Positions 1 to 9,857 of a stretch of 64,000 nucleotides of DNA are shown here, piece after piece; within the stretch, counting starts at the first letter, position 1, and every line of letters begins with the position of its first letter. The position numbers and the translations under genes are program-made. The DNA lies in contig CAZGKW010000014.1 of assembly GCA_964526295.1 (NCBI GenBank), positions 1-64,000 on the forward strand, given 5' to 3'. The DNA is from CAZGKW01 sp964526295 (GTDB lineage: Bacteria > Planctomycetota > Phycisphaerae > FEN-1346). The notes under the pieces were generated by a model. It saw only the letters and a program-made list of their open reading frames with translations. It made no database searches and was not told the DNA's origin.

Positions 1-1283
1 TGGTCTTGAGCGTTCGGGTCGCGTTTTCCAAGCGGTCCTGGCCGTACCTGGCCGCTGCGGCGGCGGTGCCGTGGCTTTTGTGCGCCGGGCAGCGGTCGGT
101 CGCGCGTCTGTGGGCGCTCGGGTCGCACCGGCGGAGCCGGTCCGGCTATTACCGCTGGCTCTCGGACGGCAAGTGGCGCCTGGAGGTCTTCTTCAAGTGC
201 CTCTTCGACCTGATCGTGCGGACGTTTCGGCTCTCGTCGCTGGAGTTGGTGCTGGACGACACGCTCTCGCCGAAGTGGGGACGGGGCATCTTCGGCACGG
301 GCCTTCACTTCGACCATGCGGCCCGGCCGCGCCCGGGTTACATCTGGGGCCACAACTGGGTGGTGCTGGCGGCGGTGGTCCAGGTGGGGCCGTGGGCGTG
401 GGTGGCGTTGCCGTTCTGGGTGGCCTTGTACCGGCCGGAGGCGACCTGCCGGCGGGGCGAGTTCCGGACGCGTCACGAATTGGCCGCCGAGGCACTGAAG
501 GCCCTGCGGGAGTGGTTTTCGGGGCCGATTCGCCTGTTGGCCGACGGGGCGTACTTCAATCGGTCGCTGGTGGGTCCGGCGCAAGAACTGGCGATGGGTG
601 TGGTCAGCCGCCTCCGGTCCGACGCGCGGCTGCGGGAAGCCCGGCCCCGCCCGCAGCCCAAGGGCAAACGCGGCCGCAAGCCCAAGCACGGCCCGTGGCT
701 GCCGCGTCTGTCGACGCTGGCGCGCTCGCGGCGGGCGTTCGAGACGGTCTCGGTCCGCATCTACCGAAAGACCGTCACGCTGCGGCTGCGGCAGGTGGTG
801 GCGTGGTGGCCGCCGCTGGCGTGCGAAGTGAAGGTCGTGATCACCCGCGACCCGAGGCGGCCGAAGCGGGTGGCGTATCTGGTGACGACGGATCTCGGGA
901 TGACGACGGTCGAGGTGGTCGAGGCGTTCGCGCGGCGGTGGACGATCGAGCAGATGTTCTCGGTGGCCAAGAACCAGTTGGGCTTCGGCTCGGCCGAGGT
1001 CCGCAAGGAGCGGTCGGTGCGGCGTCATGCCGCCTTGTGCCTGGCGTTGGTGACGTGGGTGGAGGTGTGGGCGTACGGGTTCAAAGCGCGGCTTCGGGCG
1101 CGACCGTTCTCGGCGAAACTGACGGCCCTGCGGGAGGAAACGGTCGAGGAAACCATTTTCGCCTGCGCCCCCCGGCGCGGGGGCTTACGCGAAATGGCCG
1201 GCACCCTCGCCCAACTCTTCGCCACCGCCACCCGCGCCGCATGAAACCTGCGAAAGGGCAGATAGTGAAGAGTTGCTGAATTA
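1..1283 (+). mobile_element. Insertion sequence, left end outside the window
   Basis: A transposase gene fills almost all of this segment and is followed by a sharp drop in G+C. The left end lies before base 1, so terminal inverted repeats and target duplication cannot be checked. The right boundary is a guess, placed where the sequence composition changes after the transposase stop. Confidence 0.5.
6..1244 (+). CDS. DDE transposase (IS4/IS701-like superfamily)
   Basis: A 412-residue transposase that would catalyse strand cleavage and transfer for its own insertion sequence. The probable catalytic triad is visible: Asp84/85 in LVLDDTLSPKWG, Asp180 in LLADGAYFNR, and Glu315 in RRWTIEQMF, the usual spacing and context for cut-and-paste DDE enzymes. 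A basic stretch (KGKRGRKPKHG, about residues 219-229) lies between the second and third acidic residues and could contact DNA. The start could lie a few codons further left, outside the window. The frame is intact, so the element may be active. The exact IS family is not certain; pfam DDE_5-type transposases look most similar. Confidence 0.85.
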   Translation: MSVRVAFSKRSWPYLAAAAAVPWLLCAGQRSVARLWALGSHRRSRSGYYRWLSDGKWRLEVFFKCLFDLIVRTFRLSSLELVLDDTLSPKWGRGIFGTGLHFDHAARPRPGYIWGHNWVVLAAVVQVGPWAWVALPFWVALYRPEATCRRGEFRTRHELAAEALKALREWFSGPIRLLADGAYFNRSLVGPAQELAMGVVSRLRSDARLREARPRPQPKGKRGRKPKHGPWLPRLSTLARSRRAFETVSVRIYRKTVTLRLRQVVAWWPPLACEVKVVITRDPRRPKRVAYLVTTDLGMTTVEVVEAFARRWTIEQMFSVAKNQLGFGSAEVRKERSVRRHAALCLALVTWVEVWAYGFKARLRARPFSAKLTALREETVEETIFACAPRRGGLREMAGTLAQLFATATRAA

Positions 1284-1289
1284 CGCCGC

Positions 1290-1784
1290 GTGCTCTAAAC
1301 CAGCGCACTGGCTTGCGCAAGAGCTGGAACGGCCCAATTGGCTCTGACCTGTTGTCTGGGCGCGCAAAACCAGACAGGCCAAGGTGGTGTTCGAGGGCCT
1401 TGATGCGATTGAGCCAGAATTGATTGTCACAGAAGAGCTTGCTCACCATGGCATACCAGATGACAACGATAATGATGGAGAGGGCGCCGAGCAAGGGGCG
1501 TGGGAAGGTTCGCTTTAGCAGCAGCGCGTATGGCGAGATGGCAATCGGCAGCATGACGCCAGTTACTTTCCATATGAGGCCCTCAAGCCCCTGCCATCTG
1601 GCGTGATATTCATCATAGAGCGTCCTAAGCCAATCTTCCTCATCTTCGGGATGCTTCGTTGCCCATTCACCGAGCTTGTCGGCCAGGCTCTCCAGAAACT
1701 TCTTGCGCTCGTGTGTTTCGGTACACGTGACCCTGTTGCGGTGGGCTCGCCACCTTCTCCACCAGTCAATTTGGGCCCTCCCGA
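1290..1784 (-). pseudogene. Low-GC remnant of a two-helix membrane protein gene
   Basis: The minus-strand frame here reads like a real protein: a charged helix (about 40 residues with KKFLESLADKLGEW), then two hydrophobic segments (GVMLPIAISPYALLL and LLGALSIIIVVIWYAMV), then an amphipathic tail with IKALEHHLGL. This layout is seen in small 2-TM proteins. I see no ATG in this frame between the end of the rRNA methyltransferase gene and the first conserved segment, and the frame runs on antisense into the transposase, so both ends look broken. G+C is clearly lower than on either side, suggesting acquired DNA later cut by the insertion sequence. Function unknown. Confidence 0.4.
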
Positions 1785-2699
1785 TCAGGGGCTTGGTCTG
1801 CGTTGCCGCCGGGCTTCGTAGAAGAGGATCGCCGCGGCGGCGGCGGCGTTCAGCGAGCCGATCGCCCCGTGCTGGGGTATCCGCACCAGGGCGTCGCACG
1901 CGTCCCGCAGCGCCGGCCGGATGCCGCGGGCCTCGCTGCCGATGACGACCGCCGACGGTCGGCGGAAGTCGACGTCCGTAAGGGGCACTTCGGCCTTCTC
2001 GCTCGCCCCGACGAGGGCCAGGCCCGCACCTTTCAGCCGCCCGGCCAGGTCCACGAGGTCCTCCACGCGGGCGATGGGCACGCGGTTGACCGCGCCGGCG
2101 CTTGAGCGGGCGACCGCCGTCGTCACGCCGGCCTGCTCCCGCTCGGCGATGAAAAGGGCGCCCACGCCGAACACCTCCGCCGACCGGACCATCGCCCCGA
2201 AGTTGTGCGGGTCCTGGATGCGGTCGAGGACGGCGAAAAGGGCCGCCTGCACCCCGGCCGGAGCGTCATCTCCTTCACGCCCCCTCACCCCGACCCTCTC
2301 CCGCCAGGGGAGAGGGGGTCCATGGGTCGCGGCAGGTGCGGAGACCCGTCTCGCCGAGCCATTCGTCTGGCCTGCCGCATCTCGCACCTTCGTCACCAAC
2401 GCCCCGGCGTCCGCGTACGGAAACGGCCCCATCTTCGCGAGGTGCCCCTGGTGCTCCGGCGAGTGGCCGAGCTGCTCCAGGCGCCCCCCCGGCTGGACCT
2501 TGACGGGCACGTCGAGGGCGAGGGCAAGCTGGGCGGCCTCGTCGAGCCGGTCGGCCCGCAGGTCCTGCGCAAGGTGCAGCTCCAGGACGGGCCACCGCCC
2601 GGCCCGGAGGGTTTCCAGGACGACGTGCCGGCCCCAGAGCCAGCACTTGGCGTGGCTCCCGAGAACTCGTTTGCCGCGTTTCTTCCGGCCCTTGGCCAT
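1785..2699 (-). CDS. rlmB: 23S rRNA (guanosine-2'-O)-methyltransferase, RlmB/TrmH (SPOUT) family
   Basis: SAM-dependent 2'-O-methylation of an rRNA (or tRNA) guanosine in the cytoplasm. N-terminal L30e-like substrate-binding domain about residues 15-100 (LWGRHVVLETLRAGR, HSPEHQGHLAKMG). The SPOUT catalytic domain follows from about residue 155, with its three motifs: DPHNFGAMVRSAEVFG, VVIGSEARGI, and IPQHGAIGSLNAAAAAAIL. At 304 residues it is about 60 longer than E. coli RlmB; the excess sits in the interdomain linker and includes a translated palindromic repeat (PPLPWRERVGVRG). The reading frame stays open. RlmB versus TrmH cannot be settled without a tree. Confidence 0.85.
   Translation of the reverse strand: MAKGRKKRGKRVLGSHAKCWLWGRHVVLETLRAGRWPVLELHLAQDLRADRLDEAAQLALALDVPVKVQPGGRLEQLGHSPEHQGHLAKMGPFPYADAGALVTKVRDAAGQTNGSARRVSAPAATHGPPLPWRERVGVRGREGDDAPAGVQAALFAVLDRIQDPHNFGAMVRSAEVFGVGALFIAEREQAGVTTAVARSSAGAVNRVPIARVEDLVDLAGRLKGAGLALVGASEKAEVPLTDVDFRRPSAVVIGSEARGIRPALRDACDALVRIPQHGAIGSLNAAAAAAILFYEARRQRRPSP
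2278..2320. repeat. Palindromic dispersed repeat inside rlmB
   Basis: CCCTCTCCC (2294-2302) and GGGAGAGGG (2308-2316) form a 9-bp stem with a 5-nt loop, preceded by CCCCTCACCCCGA. Sequences of this kind are common intergenic repeats in many bacterial genomes, but this copy lies within the coding frame of the methyltransferase, in the linker between its two domains. Confidence 0.7.
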
Positions 2700-2716
2700 C
2701 GATGGCTCGTTTGCTC

Positions 2717-2816
2717 AACGCAGAGGCCGCTGAGAGCGCAGAAACCGACAAAACAGGGCCCCTATTGTCAAAAAAAGAGGCCTTTCCCTTCGCGTTCTCT
2801 GCGATCTCTGCGTTCC
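2717..2816. repeat. Inverted repeat of periodic GCAGAG units
   Basis: Left arm 2717-2744 (starting AACGCAGAGGCC) matches the reverse complement of the right arm 2789-2816 (ending CTCTGCGTTCC) with a few mismatches. Each arm contains GCAGAG-like units spaced about 9-11 bp apart. The 44-nt core carries an A7 tract. It lies between two minus-strand genes. It resembles the second element at 37616-37741 in architecture, although the unit sequence differs. Confidence 0.65.
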
Positions 2817-2838
2817 TGGCCGCCGTTCTGCCGTCGGG

Positions 2839-4101
2839 CTACTCCGGCGGCGCGGGCGGCGGCGGTTCCCACTCCAGCGACAGGCCCCCAACGTCGTAGT
2901 ACAGCGGCAGGTCGTAGACTTCCGCCGCGACCTGCTCGGCCAAATCGTCGAAGTGCGGCACGGATGCGAGGTGCGGGTGGTCGTCGAAGCGGATCAGCTC
3001 CAGGTCGTAGCTCGCCCCGGGCGGGGCGGCGGCGAACGGGAGCGGCCGCTTGTCGAGCATCGTCCAGTGGGCGACGACGATCCGCTTCGCCTCGCACCGG
3101 CCCCGGTAGACCGTCTGGACCTCGTAGAGGTAGTCCGCCAGGCCCTGCCAGTGGGGGGCGATCTGCCGGTAGGCAGGCGTGACGGACTTTGCCAGGAGCC
3201 GGCCGCGAAGCTCGACCCGCTCCGGTCGCCGCCGCCTCTCAACCCGGGCGAACCAGGCGTCGGCGTTCAGTCGGGCCTCCTCGACGTCCAGGGCCCGGGC
3301 GTAGACGGCCACGTGCTCGAGCGTGCCGTTCCAGTTGCGGCGCTTGCCGATCTCGTCGCCCAGGACGAGCTCGCCCGCCTGCCAGTTGCCGAAGTTGCCG
3401 CGCAGGCGGTCGGTGTCGAGGACCGTCTCGCCGTTGCGGTAGCAGCGGAGTCGGCCGTCTCGGTAGGCGACGACGACGTGGATGGGGCGGGCGGCCGCCA
3501 GCTTCAGGAGCGTCACGTCCGTGCCCTCGGGCCGGTCGGGGAAGGCCGACGTGCGGAGATAGAGGACCAGGTCGACGCCGTCCTGGACGAGGGCGACGTT
3601 GCGGCCCCTCGGGCCGGGCCCAAACGCCAGGATGTCCTCCGGCAGGCGGCCGGTCAGGTCGGCCGGGTCGACGACGGCCTCGATCGTCAGGGCCGCGGCC
3701 CGCCGGAGGGCCTCCAACAGGTACGGGCCGGTCTGCTTCGCGTGGAAGGAGCCCTCGCGGACCACCAGGCGGCCGAAGGGGTCGACGATGGCCAGGTCGC
3801 GGGCCTCCAGTCGGCCCACGAATACGCCGTAACCGGGCAACAGCCGGCCGCCTTCGCCGAAGGCGATGACGGGCTGGCCGTGGGCCTTGAAGGCGAACAG
3901 GGCGCCCTCGCATGTGGCGGGCCAAGTCAGGTCCCGGGCCGGTTCAGGGGGTCTCGGGACAGGCGGCCGGGGGGCAGGAGGTGCCGGCTCGCGGGGCGGG
4001 GCCGGCCCCTGGGGGGCCTCCGACGGCCCGGTTTCGCACCCGGCGAGCACGGCGGCCAGCATCATCGCCGCCACGGCTCCGAGGGGGCAGCGGGGGGTCA
4101 T
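2839..4101 (-). CDS. Exported lipoprotein with LamG-like domain
   Basis: A 420-residue predicted lipoprotein. The start at 4101 gives a signal peptide ending in the lipobox LAGC (Cys21) and has AAAGGTG upstream; a longer open frame exists but lacks a signal. A proline-rich spacer follows (about residues 26-60), then a region of unknown fold, then a LamG/concanavalin-type segment (about 190-300, with RGNFGNW and LVLGDE), then a conserved C-terminal module (GRCEAKRIVVAHW, DDHP, DLPLYYDVG). The LamG segment and C-terminal module are shared with the protein encoded at 15841-18030. Probably a surface carbohydrate-binding or carbohydrate-handling protein; the ligand is unknown. Confidence 0.75.
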   Translation of the reverse strand: MTPRCPLGAVAAMMLAAVLAGCETGPSEAPQGPAPPREPAPPAPRPPVPRPPEPARDLTWPATCEGALFAFKAHGQPVIAFGEGGRLLPGYGVFVGRLEARDLAIVDPFGRLVVREGSFHAKQTGPYLLEALRRAAALTIEAVVDPADLTGRLPEDILAFGPGPRGRNVALVQDGVDLVLYLRTSAFPDRPEGTDVTLLKLAAARPIHVVVAYRDGRLRCYRNGETVLDTDRLRGNFGNWQAGELVLGDEIGKRRNWNGTLEHVAVYARALDVEEARLNADAWFARVERRRRPERVELRGRLLAKSVTPAYRQIAPHWQGLADYLYEVQTVYRGRCEAKRIVVAHWTMLDKRPLPFAAAPPGASYDLELIRFDDHPHLASVPHFDDLAEQVAAEVYDLPLYYDVGGLSLEWEPPPPAPPE

Positions 4102-4121
4102 TGGGGCACCTTTCGCCCCCC

Positions 4122-4150
4122 AGCGTACCGCAATCGGGGTGCCACAGCAA
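4122..4150 (-). promoter_or_regulatory. Putative sigma70 promoter of the LamG lipoprotein gene
   Basis: On the minus strand TTGCTG (4150-4145), a 17-nt spacer, then TACGCT (4127-4122). Transcription would start about 14 nt before the chosen ATG at 4101, supporting that start. Confidence 0.45.
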
Positions 4151-4646
4151 GGGGCCCTGCGGTGGAATGCTTGAGAAGCGGCGGATACCGCGTCTCGAGC
4201 GGCGGGCGGAAGCCCGCCGTGGCGCGCGGACGCTGGTAGCCTGTCGCCGGCCACCCGGCCACGCCGACGACCCCGCGGCCGTGCCACACTCAGGTGGTAT
4301 GCTACACCCGTACTCAGGCCCGGCCGGCCGGCCGCCCTGCCACATTGGCACCCGGACGAGGGCGGTGCGGGGCGAAACGTGCCACTCTGACAGCGTCGGC
4401 GGGGCCATGCGGGGCCGGCGCGGACTGAAAAGCCGCGCCGAAACGGCTTTGGCGGGGCCGAAATCGCGGTTTGCGACCCGATGGTGCCCGATTTGGCATT
4501 TTTTTTGCACACTTATTGGGGCCGACACGGGGAGAAGGTGTATCCTGAGCGCGTGCCGGGACCGGCCGTCGCCAAGTCTCTGATCGGCGGGCCGACCGGC
4601 GCGTGAGACCCAGCATTCACACGCACAGGAAAGGAGACCAGGGCCC
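4151..4646. other. Intergenic region upstream of groEL1
   Basis: About 500 nt without a credible gene. It holds a perfect hairpin CGGCGGGC-GGAA-GCCCGCCG (4200-4219), an extended -10-like TGGTATGCT (4295-4303), a T9 tract (about 4499-4507), and a weak promoter-like TTGGGG...TATCCT (4516-4546, 19-nt spacer) that may drive the chaperone genes. I see no CIRCE (TTAGCACTC-N9-GAGTGCTAA) and no clear sigma32-type promoter. Confidence 0.4.
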
Positions 4647-6335
<1,689 letters not shown>

Positions 6336-6352
6336 TGCAGCGTCGTTGCGAG

Positions 6353-6372
6353 CCGCGGTCGGAAGACCGCGG
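6353..6372. repeat. Perfect hairpin with GGAA loop between groEL1 and groES
   Basis: CCGCGGTC-GGAA-GACCGCGG, 8-bp stem. The same GGAA-loop design is seen at 4200-4219. No U-run follows, so it is unlikely to be a simple terminator; it could attenuate, stabilise or process the groEL1-groES mRNA. Confidence 0.6.
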
Positions 6373-6447
6373 GCACGTCCGCTCGCGAAATCGCGACCGA
6401 TAGCGAACAGGAAACCCGAAACGCCACAGAGCACGGAGACCAGACCG

Positions 6448-6735
6448 ATGAAACTCAAGCCCCTGGAAGATCGCGTCGTCGTCGAGCCCCTGGAGGCCGA
6501 GGAGACCACCAAGGGCGGCATCGTCCTGCCGGACACCGCCAAAGAGAAGCCCCAGCAGGGCAAAGTCATAGTCGTCGGGCCGGGCAAGATGCTCGAGTCC
6601 GGCGACCGGGCCGAGCCCGCCGTCACGAAGGGCGACGTGGTCCTCTTCGCGAAATACGGCGGCACGGAGGTCGAGATCGACGGCAAGGAGCTGAAGATCC
6701 TCCGCGAGAGCGACATCCTGGCGAAGGTCGGATAA
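6448..6735 (+). CDS. groES: 10-kDa co-chaperonin GroES
   Basis: Heptameric lid of the GroEL chamber. 95 residues, normal length. The N-terminus MKLKPLEDRVVVEPLEAEE fits the family, the mobile loop EETTKGGIVLPD (about residues 18-29) carries the hydrophobic IVL contact for GroEL, and the C-terminal KILRESDILAKV strand is present. The ATG at 6448 was chosen over an upstream extension because it matches family starts and has GGAG upstream. It is placed between two groEL genes instead of before one, so a single GroES may serve both chaperonins. Confidence 0.96.
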   Translation: MKLKPLEDRVVVEPLEAEETTKGGIVLPDTAKEKPQQGKVIVVGPGKMLESGDRAEPAVTKGDVVLFAKYGGTEVEIDGKELKILRESDILAKVG

Positions 6736-6829
6736 CGAGGAGCGAACGGGGAATCGGCCCGGCGCGGCCGTCGCCGCCCCCGGGCGCGTCCGGGGATGGC
6801 GAAGCGTCCCCACGAGGAGGCAACAAATC

Positions 6830-8428
6830 ATGGCCAAGCAACTGCTGTACGCGGACGAGGCGAAACGCCAACTGGCCGCCGGCATGAAGAAGCTCACCGA
6901 CGCCGCCCGCGTCACCCTCGGGCCGACCGGCCGCAACGTCATCCTTCAGAAGTCCTACGGCGGGCCGCGAGTCACCAAGGACGGCGTCACGGTCTCGAAG
7001 GAGATCGAGCTCGAAGACAAGTTCGAGAACATGGGCGCCAAGATGGTCAACCAGGTCGCCTCCAAGACCGGCGACGTCGCCGGCGACGGGACGACCACCG
7101 CCATCGTCCTGGCCCAGTCGATCTTCGAGCAGGGCCTGCGGCACGTGACGGCCGGCGCGAACCCCATGGCCCTGAAGCGGGGCATCGACCTGGCGGTCGA
7201 GGCCGCCGTGGCCGACTTCGACAAGCAGAGCCGCAAGCTCAAGGACGAAGACGTCGCCCTGGTGGCCGGCATCTCGGCCAACAACGACACGGCCATCGGC
7301 AACCGCATCGCCGAGGCCCTGGAGCGGGTCGGCAACGACGGCGTCGTGACGGTCGAAGAGGGCAAGTCCATCGAGACGACCACCGAGTTCACCGAGGGCA
7401 TGCAGTTCGACAAGGGGTACCTGAGCCCCTACTTCATTACCGAGCCCCAGACGATGCGGTGCGTCCTGGAGGACGTGCTGGTGCTGGCCCACGAGAAGAA
7501 GATCTCGAACCTGCGGGACTTCCTGCCGCTCCTGGAAAAGGTCGCCTCGGCCGGCAAGCCGCTGCTGGTCATCGCCGAGGACGTCGAGGGCGAGGCCCTC
7601 GCGGCCCTGGTCGTCAACCGCCTGCGGGGCGTCCTGCGGGTCGCTGCCGTCAAGGCCCCCGGGTTCGGCGACCGCCGCAAGGCCATTCTCCAGGACATCG
7701 CGGTCCTGACGGGCGGGCAGTTCATCAGCGAGGACCTCGGCATCAGCCTGGAGAACCTGGAGCTGTCGGCCCTCGGGACGGCCAAACGCGTCATCATCGA
7801 CAAGGACACCACCACGATCGTCGAGGGCGGCGGGAAGAAGTCGGCCATCAAGGACCGCATCGCCCAGATCCAGCGCGGCATCGACACCACCACCAGCGAC
7901 TACGACCGGGAGAAGCTCCAGGAACGCCTGGCCAAACTGACCGGCGGCGTGGCCGTCGTCAAGGCCGGCGGCGCCACCGAGACCGAAGCCAAGGAACGCA
8001 AGGCCCGCATCGAGGACGCCCTTCACGCGACCCGTGCGGCCGTCGAGGAGGGCATCGTGCCCGGCGGCGGGGTGGTCTGCCTGAGGGCCGTCGAGGCCGT
8101 CCAGGCCGTCCGGTCGAAGGCCCGCGGCGACGAGAAGCTGGGCGTCGAGACGGTGGGCCGGGCGCTGGAGGAGCCGATGCGCCAGATCGCCGCCAACGCC
8201 GGACGCGACGGGTCGGTCGTTGTGGCGGAGGTCCGCGAGCTGCCCAAGACGCATGGCTTCAACGCTCTGACGGGCGAGTACGGCGACATGATGAAAATGG
8301 GCGTGATCGACCCGACGAAGGTCGCCCGGACGGCCCTCCAGAACGCCGCCTCCATCGCCTCGCTGTTGCTGACGACCGACGTGATGGTCACGGACCTGCC
8401 GGAGGACGACGAGGAGGACCTCGACTAG
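6830..8428 (+). CDS. groEL: 60-kDa chaperonin GroEL, copy 2 (acidic tail)
   Basis: Second chaperonin, 532 residues. It keeps the ATPase motifs (GDGTTTA at about 85-91, IEDALHATRAA) and the whole GroEL frame, with GAGGAGG as Shine-Dalgarno. It ends in the acidic EDDEEDLD instead of a Gly-Met tail. Loss of the GGM tail is typical of specialised GroEL paralogues, suggesting a restricted substrate set or a condition-specific role (inference). It lies 94 nt after groES, probably cotranscribed, and is followed by dnaJ after 168 nt. Confidence 0.95.
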   Translation: MAKQLLYADEAKRQLAAGMKKLTDAARVTLGPTGRNVILQKSYGGPRVTKDGVTVSKEIELEDKFENMGAKMVNQVASKTGDVAGDGTTTAIVLAQSIFEQGLRHVTAGANPMALKRGIDLAVEAAVADFDKQSRKLKDEDVALVAGISANNDTAIGNRIAEALERVGNDGVVTVEEGKSIETTTEFTEGMQFDKGYLSPYFITEPQTMRCVLEDVLVLAHEKKISNLRDFLPLLEKVASAGKPLLVIAEDVEGEALAALVVNRLRGVLRVAAVKAPGFGDRRKAILQDIAVLTGGQFISEDLGISLENLELSALGTAKRVIIDKDTTTIVEGGGKKSAIKDRIAQIQRGIDTTTSDYDREKLQERLAKLTGGVAVVKAGGATETEAKERKARIEDALHATRAAVEEGIVPGGGVVCLRAVEAVQAVRSKARGDEKLGVETVGRALEEPMRQIAANAGRDGSVVVAEVRELPKTHGFNALTGEYGDMMKMGVIDPTKVARTALQNAASIASLLLTTDVMVTDLPEDDEEDLD

Positions 8429-8524
8429 CCAGTTACACTCGAGCGTGCGCGGCGGGCAGGACAGCCAGGCGGCGGGTCGGCCAAACAGGGGCTTCGAGGG
8501 TCTTATCCGGGTTTGAGGGGCGCG

Positions 8525-8558
8525 TTTCGCCGGCGGGCTTGCCCGCCGCGCATCGTGC
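8525..8558. repeat. Dispersed hairpin repeat, copy A
   Basis: TTTCGCCGGCGGGCTTGCCC and following bases; the core CGGCGGGC-TT-GCCCGCCG (8531-8548) is a perfect inverted repeat. A near-identical 33-nt copy follows dnaJ at 9742-9774, differing by one base and one indel. Confidence 0.7.
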
Positions 8559-8596
8559 GCCGGCTCACCTGAACGCAACCCACCCCGGAGCTTTCC

Positions 8597-9736
8597 ATGC
8601 CGGGCGACGACGATTACTACGCGACCCTCGGCATCGGCCGGGACGCCTCGCAGGACGAGGTCAAACGGGCGTACCGGCGCTGCGCTGTCAAGTACCACCC
8701 CGACCGAAATCCCGGGGACAAGCAGGCCGAGGAGAACTTCAAGCGGTGCGCCGAGGCCTACGAGGTCCTGTCGGACCCTGAGAAACGCCGCCTGTACAAC
8801 CAGTACGGCAAGGCGGGCCTTCGCGGGGCGGGCGTCCACGACTGGCAGCACGCCGACGTCCGCGACATCTTCTCGATGTTCGGCGACCTTTTCGGCGACG
8901 CCTTCGGCGGCGGATTCGGCCGGCGCGCCCGGAGCGGCCCACGGCCGGGGGCCAGCCTCCGGTGCTACCTCGACGTCACGCTGGAAGAGGCTGCCAACGG
9001 GGCGACCAAGACGGTCCGCATCCGCCGGCAGGAGCAGTGCACGGAATGCGGCGGGACGGGATCCAAGACCGGGCGACGCCAGAGCTGCCCGACCTGCCGC
9101 GGGGCCGGTCGCGTCCAGAAGGGGGGCGGGTTCTTCAGCATCGTCACGGACTGCCCCCAGTGCGGCGGTCGTGGCACCGTGGTCAAGGAGCCCTGCGAAG
9201 CGTGCGTCGGCCGCGGCTTCGTCGCCGGACGCCGCGAGATCGAGGTCCACGTCCCCCCCGGCGTCGAGGACGGCCAGCGGGTCCGCTACACCGGCCAGGG
9301 CGACGCCGGCGAGCCGGGCGCCCCGCGGGGCGACCTGTTTGCCGTCGTCCGCATCCGGCCGCATCCGTTCTTCGAGCGGCACGGGATGGACCTGCTGTGT
9401 CAACTTCCCGTGAGCATGACGCAGGCGGCCCTCGGGGCCGAGGTCGAGGTCCCCACGCTCGACGGGCGGGAAACGCTGACGGTCGGCCGCGGGACGCAGA
9501 GCGGTGATCTCTATCGCCTGGAAGGCAAGGGCATGCCGAACGTCCACGGCCGGGGCCGCGGCGACCTGCTGGTCCAGGTGGTGGTGGAGGTCCCGAAACG
9601 GCTCAGCCGCCGCCAGGAGGAGCTGCTGCGGGAGTTCGCCGAGACCGAGGGCAAGGGCGTCCTGCCCCAGCGGGAGAGCTTCCTGGAGAAGCTGGCCGGG
9701 TACCTCCGCGGTGGGGAAAAGGATGAGAAGGAGTAG
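8597..9736 (+). CDS. dnaJ: Chaperone DnaJ (Hsp40)
   Basis: Co-chaperone that stimulates DnaK ATP hydrolysis and delivers clients. 379 residues with the full type I layout: J domain about 6-70 with HPD at 34-36; Gly/Phe-rich linker about 94-118; four zinc motifs CTECGGTG, CPTCRGAG, CPQCGGRG and CEACVGRG (starting near residues 148, 164, 186 and 200); C-terminal substrate-binding domain with FFERHGMDL. GGAG precedes the ATG. grpE follows; dnaK is not in the window. Confidence 0.96.
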   Translation: MPGDDDYYATLGIGRDASQDEVKRAYRRCAVKYHPDRNPGDKQAEENFKRCAEAYEVLSDPEKRRLYNQYGKAGLRGAGVHDWQHADVRDIFSMFGDLFGDAFGGGFGRRARSGPRPGASLRCYLDVTLEEAANGATKTVRIRRQEQCTECGGTGSKTGRRQSCPTCRGAGRVQKGGGFFSIVTDCPQCGGRGTVVKEPCEACVGRGFVAGRREIEVHVPPGVEDGQRVRYTGQGDAGEPGAPRGDLFAVVRIRPHPFFERHGMDLLCQLPVSMTQAALGAEVEVPTLDGRETLTVGRGTQSGDLYRLEGKGMPNVHGRGRGDLLVQVVVEVPKRLSRRQEELLREFAETEGKGVLPQRESFLEKLAGYLRGGEKDEKE

Positions 9737-9741
9737 ATTTG

Positions 9742-9774
9742 TTTCGCCGGCGGGCTTGCTCGCCGCGATCGTGC
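9742..9774. repeat. Dispersed hairpin repeat, copy B
   Basis: Near-identical copy of the repeat at 8525-8558 (core 9748-9765, CGGCGGGCTTGCTCGCCG), placed just after dnaJ and before grpE. Confidence 0.7.
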
Positions 9775-9857
9775 CTGTTCGTGCGCGGGCCGCAAACGGA
9801 CCGGTAAAACGCGCCCTGACGAACGTGTCGCGCTCAACGCATGCTGAGGATTGAACG

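Noticed and set aside
71..1279. Long overlapping plus-strand frame inside the transposase gene
   Set aside because: It is a Gly/Pro/Arg-rich shadow frame caused by high G+C; the transposase frame has the catalytic motifs.
4151..4646. CIRCE or sigma32-type heat-shock promoter before groEL1
   Set aside because: No TTAGCACTC-N9-GAGTGCTAA or CTTGAA...CCCCAT pattern was found; only a weak sigma70-like candidate.
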